A stretch of DNA of 12,733 bases from UBA6109 sp964506465 (lineage in GTDB: Bacteria; Desulfobacterota; Syntrophia; Syntrophales; UBA6109): NCBI GenBank assembly GCA_964506465.1, contig CAZDLM010000077.1:1-12733 (forward strand), read 5' to 3'. The first letter of the stretch is position 1; the number at the start of each line of letters is the position of its first letter. Both the position numbers and the translations under genes were made by a program. This document shows, piece after piece, positions 5,940-12,733 of the stretch. Under the pieces are notes generated by a model. That model was not told where the DNA came from and searched no databases. It was given only the letters and a program-made list of their open reading frames with translations.

Positions 5940-6857
5940 CTATCGCTTCTTCCGGTTGTCGTAATGCTGGAAATGGCGGACGAGCTTCGGATTGTCCAGG
6001 TCTTCCTTGGACATGTTGGTGATCATCTGCAAGGCGGCGATGTCGAGCTTGAGGCGTTTGATCTTTGCATCGTAGGCGGGGACAACCCGTTTGAGCTGCT
6101 TCCTCTTCTCGACATCCATGAAGGGACTTTCCTGCATCTTCTTCAAGACGGCCTCGCGGGCCGTCACGCTCTCCGCCAGCAGCGTCTTGTAGAACTCCAG
6201 CTTTTCTTTTGGATCCTGGGGCACCTTTCTGGTCTCCGGGACCTGAGGGGCTGCTTCCGGAGCCCCTTTCGGAGCCGTGGCCGCCGGCGCGGGGGCTGCA
6301 ACTGAGGCCGCCACGGGCGGCTTCGTCTCGACCTCTGCGAAGGTGCCGGCGAGAAGCGGATTGAACCGGTCTCTTCTCTGGGCGTCTTCCGCGGTCTCGA
6401 GGCGGATGCACACGTCGACGAAGAAATTGCCCCCTTCCGTCGTAAAGGGTATCACGATGCTGGGGCTGCTGAGGATGTGACGGATGTAATGTTTCCGCCC
6501 GTAAACGACCGTCGGAATCGCCGCGTAGACGATGAGGCCGTCCTTTTCGAGAAAGGTGCGGGCGACGCCCGAGATCATGTTGGTGATTTCCCCTACCGCA
6601 TCGAAGATGTCCTTGTTGATCTCCCGGTAGCTTTCTCCGAGCATGCTGTTGACGACGCCGCAGATGCAGGGCTCACTGAAAGAGATGGCGAGGGAACCGA
6701 TGGCGTCTCCTGTGATGCCGATGATGCCGGACACGTCGCCCTCGGCCGTCTCGTCCTTCTTGACATAGGGCTTCCCGGCGGTCGGTTCGACGAAGGCCAT
6801 TTTCCGAATGACCTCAATGGTGCCGTTGAGAAAGGGATTGATGTACCGAACATCCAT
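5940..6857 (-). CDS. CheX-domain protein with long C-terminal coiled-coil extension
   Basis: The product is 305 aa. Residues 1-155 are a CheX domain, the family of CheY-P phosphatases: MDVRYINPFLNGTIEVI, then DVSGIIGITGDAIGSLAISF (41-60) and the signature DAVGEITNMISG (86-97), whose Glu90 and Asn93 are the E-x-x-N catalytic pair. CheX alone is about 155 aa. Here an Ala/Pro-rich linker (about 156-213) and a charged helical, probably coiled-coil segment (214-305, PKEKLEFYKTLLAESVTARE onward) are added. I chose ATG 6857 because the domain starts there and a longer frame would overlap the upstream gene. It lies 61 bp after the YihY-cNMP gene and should be co-transcribed. No che or flagellar gene is in view, so its partner response regulator is unknown. 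CheX function is family knowledge; the extension's role is unknown. Confidence 0.92.
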   Translation of the reverse strand: MDVRYINPFLNGTIEVIRKMAFVEPTAGKPYVKKDETAEGDVSGIIGITGDAIGSLAISFSEPCICGVVNSMLGESYREINKDIFDAVGEITNMISGVARTFLEKDGLIVYAAIPTVVYGRKHYIRHILSSPSIVIPFTTEGGNFFVDVCIRLETAEDAQRRDRFNPLLAGTFAEVETKPPVAASVAAPAPAATAPKGAPEAAPQVPETRKVPQDPKEKLEFYKTLLAESVTAREAVLKKMQESPFMDVEKRKQLKRVVPAYDAKIKRLKLDIAALQMITNMSKEDLDNPKLVRHFQHYDNRKKR

Positions 6858-6877
6858 GCAACTTCTACCCCCGTTGC
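6858..6877 (-). promoter_or_regulatory. Hairpin presenting the CheX ribosome-binding site
   Basis: In the reverse-strand mRNA GCAAC and GTTGC form a 5-bp stem around the loop GGGGGTAGAA, with the AUG directly after the stem. The purine-rich loop is the only Shine-Dalgarno-like sequence for the gene, so folding could influence its translation. Confidence 0.4.
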
Positions 6878-6918
6878 TGAAAAACCAAGAGAACGCGGAT
6901 CGTCGGGCGCGGAATTCC

Positions 6919-8490
6919 TTATGTCTTTGTATCGGCAACCTGATGCAAAACTTGAGCATCCAGGAAGGCCCAGGCCTTTTCCCGATTGCAGCCGCAGATC
7001 CGCTCCCCATCCATAATCAGCACGCCCTTATCCCGCAGCTCACGGAAGACTTCGGCAAGTTCTTCCGGCCCCTTCCCGGTGAAACGAACAAGATCGGGTA
7101 TCAGGTCCGCCGAGGCCTCGTCCGGGCGGATCTTCATGCACTGCAGGAGGATGAGCAGGATGATCCGGGAGTGGGCCAGTTCGTCCAGCGAGGTCGTGGT
7201 CTGTTTCAGCCGATGGGAAAACTCCCTAAGCATGAACAGGGACACCTCGCTGCTTTCCCTCAGAACATCCCGCAGGGTGTCTGAGCCGATCACGGCCAGC
7301 CGGCTGTCCTCCGCCGCAACCGCCGAAGCGGTCCGCGGGGCCTCGATCAGCGCGGCCATCTCACCGAAATAGGCTCCCGGCCCGATCTCGGCGAGCGGTT
7401 TCCTGATCCGGCCCGCCTCCTTTTCCAGCCGGATCCGGCCGCCCATGACATAGAAGAGGCTGCGGCTCGTATCTCCCTCCCGGAAGACGTACGATCCTTC
7501 GGGGAAGACGCGCCCGAATTTTCGGAAGAGGCGGTCATCGGTCTTCAGGCGGCGCGATGACGTCTTCAGAAAGACCTTCTCCACGAGGAGAAGGTCCCGG
7601 CGCTGGTAGGAAGAAATGAGCTCTGCGCAGAACAGGAGGATGATCGCGACGTAAAAGACCCACAGGACGAGGACAACCACCGTCTCCAGCGAACCGAAGA
7701 TCACGTTGTAGCGGGTGTAGCGGGAGATGTACCAAGTGAAGAAATACTTGGCCGCCTCCATCAGGAGCGCAAACACCGCACTGCCGGCGAGCGCATTCCC
7801 CAGGCTCACGCGCGCCGTCGGGATGATGCGGTAGACGACGGTGAAGAAGAGGACCGTCAGCAGATAGGGCGCAACGTACGAGAACAGAAGACCGTGCAGG
7901 GCGGAGCCGATGGACCCGGCGCCTGCGCTGAGGATCGATCGGCTCGCCAGGAGCGTTCCGACATAGGTGATCGCGATGCTCGCCACGCCGACGATCCATC
8001 CCATGGGGATCATCGCGATGGCGAGGATCTTGCCTGCGAGGTATTTTCGCGGCCGGTGCGACCGGAAGGTGACGTTCATCGCCTTTTCCAGCGCGCTGAA
8101 GATCGCCGCCGACAGCCACACGAGGCCGATGATGCCGGCCCATCCGAGAATGCGCTGTTTCTGCTCGATTCCGCCGAGCTGTTTGATGAGGTCGCCGGAG
8201 AAGTAGGGGTGGACGTTGCGGATCGACGCGACCAAATCCTCCTGGATATGCGGGTGGGTGCCGAAGATCTTGCCGGCCACGATGATCGTGAGAATGATCA
8301 GCGGCAGCACGGAAAGGATGGCGTAAAAGGCGATCGCGGCGGCCTGGTTGACATCCCCGTTCTGCTTGAAATTGGCGACGGCATCGGTCAGGACGTCCCA
8401 GGCGGACGCCGCGCCGAGATGGAGACGCTCGCGCCGGTCCGACGGCTGCGGCCGGGGGGCATCGGGGGAACGATCTGGGTGTCGTTTCAT
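6919..8490 (-). CDS. YihY/BrkB family membrane protein fused to a cyclic-nucleotide-binding domain
   Basis: The product is 523 aa. After a polar N-terminus, residues about 25-300 form the YihY/BrkB membrane domain: GDVNQAAAIAFYAILSVLPL (45-64), WLSAAIFSALEKAMN (125-139) and about six hydrophobic helices ending near LFCAELISSYQRRD (286-299). Residues about 315-430 are a CRP-type cNMP-binding domain with an intact phosphate-binding cassette, YFGEMAALIEAPRTASAVA (374-392), including Glu377 and Arg386. Residues about 440-523 look like a winged-helix-like tail (FTGKGPEELAEVFRELRDKG, 470-489). YihY is an inner-membrane protein of uncertain role, once called RNase BN in error. The fusion suggests control by cAMP, cGMP or a similar ligand from the cytoplasm. 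ATG 8490 is chosen because it avoids overlap with the upstream gene; its Shine-Dalgarno (GAGCGGA) is weak. It is the middle gene of a probable three-gene operon. Confidence 0.93.
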   Translation of the reverse strand: MKRHPDRSPDAPRPQPSDRRERLHLGAASAWDVLTDAVANFKQNGDVNQAAAIAFYAILSVLPLIILTIIVAGKIFGTHPHIQEDLVASIRNVHPYFSGDLIKQLGGIEQKQRILGWAGIIGLVWLSAAIFSALEKAMNVTFRSHRPRKYLAGKILAIAMIPMGWIVGVASIAITYVGTLLASRSILSAGAGSIGSALHGLLFSYVAPYLLTVLFFTVVYRIIPTARVSLGNALAGSAVFALLMEAAKYFFTWYISRYTRYNVIFGSLETVVVLVLWVFYVAIILLFCAELISSYQRRDLLLVEKVFLKTSSRRLKTDDRLFRKFGRVFPEGSYVFREGDTSRSLFYVMGGRIRLEKEAGRIRKPLAEIGPGAYFGEMAALIEAPRTASAVAAEDSRLAVIGSDTLRDVLRESSEVSLFMLREFSHRLKQTTTSLDELAHSRIILLILLQCMKIRPDEASADLIPDLVRFTGKGPEELAEVFRELRDKGVLIMDGERICGCNREKAWAFLDAQVLHQVADTKT

Positions 8491-8555
8491 GATTCCGCTC
8501 GTCTGGCCCGGTCGAATCGCCGGCTCCCGTAGCGCCAGCGGCCGCCGGCGGCGGT

Positions 8556-9800
8556 TCACCGGGAATCGGGCGGCGCCCCGCCTCCGGCCGGCACGGGACT
8601 CGTGAATCTGCCCGATGTGAACTGCGTGTCCGCGGCGTTTCTGCACTGCACGAAGTCCGCCATCCTGATCCGGGGGACGGACTCCTCCTGCGCAACCTTC
8701 ACGGAAAGGGGATTCAGCGGCTTGTCGCTGATGCGCATTTCATAGTGAAGATGCGGTCCCGTGGCCAGGCCACTCGCGCCCACATAGCCGATGAGTTGCC
8801 CCTGTTCCAACTGCGTGCCGGCCCGAATGCCTTTCGCGATGCCCGACAGATGGCCGTAGTACGTCCTGTAGCCGTTGCGATGCTGGACGATTACAAGCCT
8901 GCCATACTGCCCTTTGCGGCCGGCGAAGGAGACCTTTCCATCGCCGACCGTGGAGACGGGCGTTCCCGCCGGGGCGACGTAGTCGACGCCGTGATGCGGA
9001 CGATAGATCTTCAGCAGCGGATGCTTCCGGCGCCTGGAAAAGAAGGAGCTGATCCGCCTGAAGTTCAGCGGGGCTTTGAGGAAGGCCTTCCTCAAGGCCC
9101 GCCCCTCCTCGTCGTAGAAATCCGCCCTGCCGTTCACCTCGTACCGATAGGCCCGGAAAGTCCGGCCGTTGTTGACGAATTCGGCAGCGACGATGTCGCC
9201 GTACTTCTTGAATTCGCCGCCGAGGTAGAGGCCCTCCACGGCGATCCTGAACCGGTCGTCGTTCCGGATATCGGATGTAAAATCGATGTCCCACGCAAAG
9301 ATGTCCGAGAGGCGGAGGGCCAGCGTCGCCGACCCTTTTTCATTGCCCATGGACGAAACCAGATTGCCCCTGATCGCGCCGCCGAGGTACTCGATCCTCT
9401 TGTCGTACTGGACAACCGTCTTCTCCGCGCGGAATCCCCCATCGGCATACTGAACGTTGAGGACCGTGTCGTCATCGATCCAATAGGCGAAGGAACGGAC
9501 CGCCTTGCGGTCATCGAGCAGGATCCGGTACGACCGGCCCGGATGGAGATACCGCAGCCTGTGCAGATGCGAGGACGCCTCCCGGATCCTGAAAAGCGCA
9601 TCCGCTTCGATTTCATATTTCCGGAAGATATCCGAGAGCGTCTCGCCTTTCAGGACGTTGCCCGCGATCTCCCTGTATTCCGGGGTTGCAGCCGTCTGCG
9701 GAACATCCTCCTCCGGCGGTTCGCCGTTCATGAAAGGAAGAGCGCCCGCAAAAATCACGAGGGCGACGAGAACAACGGAAGCGACCAATGCCTTCTTCAA
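8556..9800 (-). CDS. M23 family peptidoglycan endopeptidase (MepM-like), membrane-anchored
   Basis: The product is 414 aa. An N-terminal signal anchor (KKALVASVVLVALVIFAGAL) puts it in the periplasm. Residues about 40-97 form a LysM/OapA-like wall-binding region (NVLKGETLSDIFRKYEIEAD). The C-terminal LytM/M23 zinc peptidase domain has the HxxxD motif RPHHGVDYVAPAG (His269, Asp273), YGHLS (His317) and the HxH motif TGPHLHYEM (His350, His352), so it is complete. Such enzymes cut peptide cross-links of the cell wall and allow growth. I favour TTG 9800 as the start because AGGAGG lies 4 nt before it and the protein then opens MKKALV. The ATG at 9818 is possible but lacks a good site. It is first in a run with the YihY-cNMP gene (65-bp gap) and CheX. 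Confidence 0.92.
   Translation of the reverse strand: MKKALVASVVLVALVIFAGALPFMNGEPPEEDVPQTAATPEYREIAGNVLKGETLSDIFRKYEIEADALFRIREASSHLHRLRYLHPGRSYRILLDDRKAVRSFAYWIDDDTVLNVQYADGGFRAEKTVVQYDKRIEYLGGAIRGNLVSSMGNEKGSATLALRLSDIFAWDIDFTSDIRNDDRFRIAVEGLYLGGEFKKYGDIVAAEFVNNGRTFRAYRYEVNGRADFYDEEGRALRKAFLKAPLNFRRISSFFSRRRKHPLLKIYRPHHGVDYVAPAGTPVSTVGDGKVSFAGRKGQYGRLVIVQHRNGYRTYYGHLSGIAKGIRAGTQLEQGQLIGYVGASGLATGPHLHYEMRISDKPLNPLSVKVAQEESVPRIRMADFVQCRNAADTQFTSGRFTSPVPAGGGAPPDSR
9071..9100. other. 30-bp near-perfect palindrome inside the M23 gene
   Basis: TTGAGGAAGG/CCTTCCTCAA (9076-9095) is a perfect 20-bp palindrome with no spacer. One T/G mismatch later it continues with GGGC (9071-9074) and GCCC (9097-9100). 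It encodes ALRKAFLKA between the wall-binding and peptidase regions of the M23 protein. In mRNA it would form a strong hairpin. Confidence 0.6.
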
Positions 9801-9848
9801 AAACCCTCCTTCGGGCATTCCGGGGCGAGGGCCGAAATGCGCGCTTGA

Positions 9849-9873
9849 TCTCCGCCGGGGCGGTCGGCGGAGA
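9849..9873. other. Hairpin in the leader of the M23 operon
   Basis: TCTCCGCCG (9849-9857) pairs perfectly with CGGCGGAGA (9865-9873) around a 7-nt loop. It would lie in the reverse-strand leader RNA between the predicted transcription start (~9930) and the TTG at 9800. No T-run follows. Confidence 0.4.
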
Positions 9874-9888
9874 AGAATCGGCGCAGCA

Positions 9889-9906
9889 GGAAACAGCGCT
9901 GCTTCC
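9889..9906. promoter_or_regulatory. 18-bp near-palindrome in the divergent spacer
   Basis: GGAAACAGC/GCTGCTTCC has one mismatched pair and lies just downstream of the reverse promoter (9937-9963) and upstream of the forward TATAAT (9939-9944). It could be an operator serving one or both divergent genes. Confidence 0.35.
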
Positions 9907-9936
9907 GGGGCGCCGGGGACTTCTCTGCAGGAAAGA

Positions 9937-9963
9937 ACTATAATATCCGGTGCCCTGTGTCAA
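9937..9963 (-). promoter_or_regulatory. Probable promoter for the M23-YihY-CheX operon
   Basis: On the reverse strand TTGACA (9963-9958) is followed after a rather short 15-bp spacer by TATAGT (9942-9937). Transcription would start near 9930, giving a structured leader of about 130 nt. The same AT-rich spot reads TATAAT (9939-9944) on the forward strand and may be the -10 of the oppositely oriented binding-protein gene, though without a clear -35. Confidence 0.45.
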
Positions 9964-10047
9964 CGGCGAAGGGCGCATCGCGCCTCGGCCGGCCGCTTTT
10001 TACTTTCCCGTTGCAAGGCAAGCAGACCATGCGTTAGAGTGCCCGGT

Positions 10048-11697
10048 ATGATCCGCCCTGCCCGCGTCTTCCTTCTTCTCTTCACCGCCGCCTTTTTTGC
10101 CGCGGCGGGCTGCAGCTCGCCCGGCGATTCCCCCTCGCGTACGCCGCAGGCGGGTTCGTCCGATGCCGGCCCGGCCTATGGAGACATCATGGTGGAGGGC
10201 TCCATCGGCGATGCCAGCAACCTGATCCCCATCCTCGCCTCCGACAGCACGTCCCACCAGATCGCGGGACTGGTCTACAACGGCCTTGTCAAATTCGACA
10301 AGGACGTGAACATCGTCGGCGACCTCGCCGAATCCTGGGAGATCTCGCGCAACGGCATGGAGATCACCTTTCATCTGAGAAAGGGCGTGAAGTGGCACGA
10401 CGGCCGCCCCTTCACGTCCCGCGACGTCCTCGCCACCTACCGGGTCACGGTCGATCCCAAGACGCCTACTGCCTACGCAGGGGATTTCCTCAAGGTCAAG
10501 CAAATCGAGGCGCCCGATGATTTCACCGTCCGCGTCCGCTACGACAAGCCCTTCGCCCCGGCGCTCATGAGCTGGGGAAGCGCCGTGCTGCCCGCGCATC
10601 TGCTCGAAGGAAAAGACATCACCAAGAGCCCTCTTTCCCGCCGGCCCGTGGGAACGGGACCCTACCGGTTCCGAGAATGGGTCACGGGGCAGAAGATCGT
10701 TCTCGTCTCCAATCCCGACTACTACGAGGGGCGGCCGTATATCGACGGCTACGTGATGCGGATCATCCCGGACACGGCGACGATGTTCCTGGAACTGCGG
10801 GCGGCCGGCATCGATCAGATGAATTTGAGTCCGCTGCAATATACGAGGCAGACGGAGAACAACCTCTTCCGGAAGAACTTTCGGAAGTACCGCTACCTCT
10901 CTTTTTCCTACAGCTACCTGGGCTACAACCTGAAAAACCCCCTCTTCACCGATAAGCGCGTCCGGCAGGCCATCACGTACGCCATCGACCGGGAGGAGAT
11001 CATCCGCGGGGTGCTGCTCGGCCTGGGGAAGCCGGCCACCGGCCCCCTCAAGCCGGGCACCTGGGCCTACAACGAAAACCTCAAACCCTATCCCTACGAT
11101 CCCGCCAGGGCGAAAGCGCTCCTCGCGGAGGCCGGCTGGAAGGAACGGAACAGCGAGGGAATTCTCACGCGCAACGGAGAACCCTTCGCCTTCGAGATCA
11201 TCACGAACCAGGGGAACGAGGTCCGGGCCAAGTGCGCGGAGATCATCCAACGGCAGCTTGCCGAACTCGGCATCCGCGTCAAGATCCGCATCGTCGAGTG
11301 GGCCGCCTTTGTCACGGACTTCATCAACAAACGCCGCTTCGACGTGACGATCCTGGGCTGGACGATCCCGATGGACCCTGACCTGTATGATGTGTGGCAT
11401 TCCAGCAAGACGGGGCCGCAGGAGTTGAATTTCGTTTCCTATCGGAATGAAGAAGTGGACGATCTGCTGGAGAAGGGGCGCAGCACCTTCGATGTGAAGG
11501 CCCGCAAGCGGGCCTACGACCGTATCCAGGAAATCCTGGCCGAGGAGCAGCCCTACACGTTCCTCTACGTGCCGGACGCGCTCCCCATCATTTCGGCGCG
11601 GTTCCGGGGGATCGAACCCGCCCCGATCGGCATCGGCTACAACTTCATCAAATGGTACGTGCCGAAAGAAGAACAGAAGCTGACGATGACGCGCTGA
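10048..11697 (+). CDS. ABC transporter substrate-binding lipoprotein, family 5 (oligopeptide type)
   Basis: The product is 549 aa, the normal length for this family. The signal peptide ends in a lipobox, FFAAAGC, with Cys22 as the lipidated residue, so it is anchored in an envelope membrane and faces the periplasm. The mature part follows the SBP_bac_5 (DppA/OppA/NikA) layout: DASNLIPILASDSTSHQIAG, LVYNGLVKFDKD, ITFHLRKGVKWHDGRPFTSRD (106-126), RRPVGTGPYRF, RVRQAITYAIDREEI and AGIDQMNLS. It captures peptides, nickel or other small solutes for import. No permease or ATPase gene is adjacent, so it is an orphan within this window, and the ligand cannot be read. ATG 10048 is fixed by the signal peptide; only a weak GAG precedes it. 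It is divergent from the M23 operon and convergent with the caspase-like gene. Confidence 0.93.
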   Translation: MIRPARVFLLLFTAAFFAAAGCSSPGDSPSRTPQAGSSDAGPAYGDIMVEGSIGDASNLIPILASDSTSHQIAGLVYNGLVKFDKDVNIVGDLAESWEISRNGMEITFHLRKGVKWHDGRPFTSRDVLATYRVTVDPKTPTAYAGDFLKVKQIEAPDDFTVRVRYDKPFAPALMSWGSAVLPAHLLEGKDITKSPLSRRPVGTGPYRFREWVTGQKIVLVSNPDYYEGRPYIDGYVMRIIPDTATMFLELRAAGIDQMNLSPLQYTRQTENNLFRKNFRKYRYLSFSYSYLGYNLKNPLFTDKRVRQAITYAIDREEIIRGVLLGLGKPATGPLKPGTWAYNENLKPYPYDPARAKALLAEAGWKERNSEGILTRNGEPFAFEIITNQGNEVRAKCAEIIQRQLAELGIRVKIRIVEWAAFVTDFINKRRFDVTILGWTIPMDPDLYDVWHSSKTGPQELNFVSYRNEEVDDLLEKGRSTFDVKARKRAYDRIQEILAEEQPYTFLYVPDALPIISARFRGIEPAPIGIGYNFIKWYVPKEEQKLTMTR

Positions 11698-11721
11698 ACG
11701 AGGCATCCCGCCGTTCAGCGC
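11691..11721. terminator. Shared hairpin containing both stop codons of convergent genes
   Basis: GCGCTGAACG (11691-11700) and CGTTCAGCGC (11712-11721) form a perfect 10-bp stem with an 11-nt loop. Each arm carries the last Arg codon and TGA of one of the two converging genes. It would fold in both transcripts and could act as a bidirectional 3' end. No T-run is present. Confidence 0.5.
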
Positions 11722-12733
11722 AGGTTCGTCTTCCGGCCGGAAGGATTCATGATCTGCGGCGTCTGCTCGTTGTTGTAGAGCTTCCGCGCGACCCGTTCCA
11801 CCTGCGGTTTGACCTCGGCGTACAGATCCCCGATCTCCAGGACCCCCTGCCCCGGCATCTCGGCCCTGTCTCTGATCGCCTTCAGGAGAAAATAGGTGAA
11901 CAGGCCATGGCTCTTCTCTTCATAGGTCGAGCTGATCTGGTCCCCGGCCGCCGCCGACAGCGTGACGATCTTCTGTGACGGGGGCAGGCTCTCCTGAAGG
12001 TTCATGACGAGAGGCCGGGCTCCCTTGGCGAGGACGGACTTGCCGCCCGCGCCGGAAAAGCAGGAATCGAGGGTGACGATCACTTCCCGCGCCGGAAGAG
12101 CGCCCAGGGCCTCGTGCAGGCGCCGGAGGGAATAGCCTGTCTGCTCGATGAAGGATGGATCGCCGTCGTAGGGGACCAGGTAGGCATCTCCGGTCCGCGG
12201 ATTCGGCGCCCCGTGCCCGGAGAAGTAGACGAAGACGGTCCCGTCCTTCTCGACGTTGTTCGCCAGCCACTTCTCGAAATACTTCACGAAGTCCCCCATG
12301 GCGGCGTTCTCGTTGACGAGCGTAACGATGTTTTCCTCGGGATAGCCCAGGACCTTGACGAGGTATTCCGCGACGACGCGGGCGTCGCGCACTGCGAAAT
12401 CGGCGCGCGGCAGTTTCTGGCGGTACTGCTCGATTCCGATCACAATGGCGTGGGCGTTGCGGTTCGTCTGCACGCGAATCTGAGGGACCTGGTCCACATC
12501 GGATTTCCTTTCCAACGCCCCGGACGCCGGCGGACGAACCGAGGCAACGACGGGTCCGGGCGCCCCGCGGCTCCCCGCCGGCAGGGTTCCCGTCCAGGGC
12601 TTGTTGCCCGGCTGCCACGTCCCCGAAAAGCTGCCGAAGTCAGGGGAGAAGTGAAATACAAAAGCGCCGCCCGCATTTCCCTCATTCCAGACACCGGTCA
12701 GCACGTTGCCCTGGAGGCTGCCGCGCACCGTTC
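11715..12733 (-). CDS. Caspase-like peptidase (C14 family), 5' end outside window
   Basis: About 337 residues are visible. Numbering from the GTG at 12728, the first part is beta-rich with repeated G-W motifs (GSLQGNVLTGVWNEG, then FGSFSGTWQPGNKPWTGTLP), followed by a Pro-rich linker. From about 93 a caspase p20-like domain follows: HAIVIGIEQY, VFVYFSGHGAP with catalytic His172, DAYLVPYDGDP (181-191), and VIVTLDSCFSGAGG with catalytic Cys223. The dyad is intact. Bacterial caspase-like enzymes cleave after basic or acidic residues and serve in signalling, cell death or secretion. The target is unknown here. The frame runs off the window edge, so a signal peptide or further domains may be missing. 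The stop codon shares a hairpin with the preceding convergent gene. Confidence 0.9.
   Translation of the reverse strand, partial: TVRGSLQGNVLTGVWNEGNAGGAFVFHFSPDFGSFSGTWQPGNKPWTGTLPAGSRGAPGPVVASVRPPASGALERKSDVDQVPQIRVQTNRNAHAIVIGIEQYRQKLPRADFAVRDARVVAEYLVKVLGYPEENIVTLVNENAAMGDFVKYFEKWLANNVEKDGTVFVYFSGHGAPNPRTGDAYLVPYDGDPSFIEQTGYSLRRLHEALGALPAREVIVTLDSCFSGAGGKSVLAKGARPLVMNLQESLPPSQKIVTLSAAAGDQISSTYEEKSHGLFTYFLLKAIRDRAEMPGQGVLEIGDLYAEVKPQVERVARKLYNNEQTPQIMNPSGRKTNLR

Noticed and set aside
7787..7801. 15-bp match to the left arm of repeat A (GCGAGCGCATTCCCC) inside the YihY-cNMP gene
   Set aside because: It encodes GNALAG, an ordinary membrane-helix sequence, and the rest of the repeat is absent; chance is the simplest reading.
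10000..11706. 568-residue reverse frame opposite the binding-protein gene
   Set aside because: Antisense shadow of a GC-rich gene; no motif, and the forward frame has a lipobox and full family layout.
1..12733. CRISPR array, tRNA or rRNA genes, transposase or phage genes
   Set aside because: Looked for and not seen: no regularly spaced direct repeats beyond the two ~113-bp units, no cloverleaf-like segment, and no transposase or phage motif in any frame.

Overview
This is a GC-rich bacterial window with closely packed genes on both strands. The mix (diguanylate cyclase, CheX, an M23 endopeptidase, a YihY/BrkB protein with a cyclic-nucleotide domain, DUF2889, a cobalamin-type radical SAM enzyme, a bacterial caspase-like protein) and the palindromic repeats between genes suggest a Gram-negative, free-living bacterium, possibly of the former Deltaproteobacteria (Desulfobacterota, Syntrophales-like). 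That placement is inference from gene content; the window has no rRNA or other phylogenetic marker.

Layout. 2-535 (+) is the C-terminal end of a GGDEF protein cut by the window edge. 536-800 holds a diverged tandem duplication with a period of about 113 bp, made of palindromic (REP-like) modules; its second copy supplies the start codon and first ~25 codons of the next gene. 732-1805 (+) is a CrtC/tocopherol-cyclase-like (lipocalin-type) hypothetical protein. 1830-3077 (-) is an MFS transporter. A short divergent spacer with a near-consensus sigma-70 promoter leads to 3191-4729 (+), a B12-type radical SAM protein. 4781-5338 (-) is a DUF2889 protein, preceded by a leader with a doubtful small ORF and a promoter overlaid by a perfect 8-bp inverted repeat. 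5940-9800 (-) is a three-gene run in the order M23 peptidase, YihY-cNMP fusion, CheX with a long C-terminal extension, followed by a palindromic repeat. 10048-11697 (+) is a lipoprotein peptide-binding component of an ABC transporter. 11715-12733 (-) is a caspase-like peptidase cut by the window edge.

How they fit. The M23-YihY-CheX run is the only multi-gene operon I can argue for. It joins a periplasmic cell-wall hydrolase, an inner-membrane protein with a cytoplasmic cyclic-nucleotide sensor, and a CheX-type phosphatase domain, and so may couple signalling to the envelope. The other genes are mostly single, convergent or divergent units with no shared pathway. I see no tRNA, rRNA, CRISPR array, transposase or phage gene, and no clear new multi-gene defence system. 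The most unusual items are the YihY-cNMP fusion, the extended CheX, the repeat-derived gene start, the DUF2889 operator/leader, and a 30-bp palindrome inside the M23 gene.
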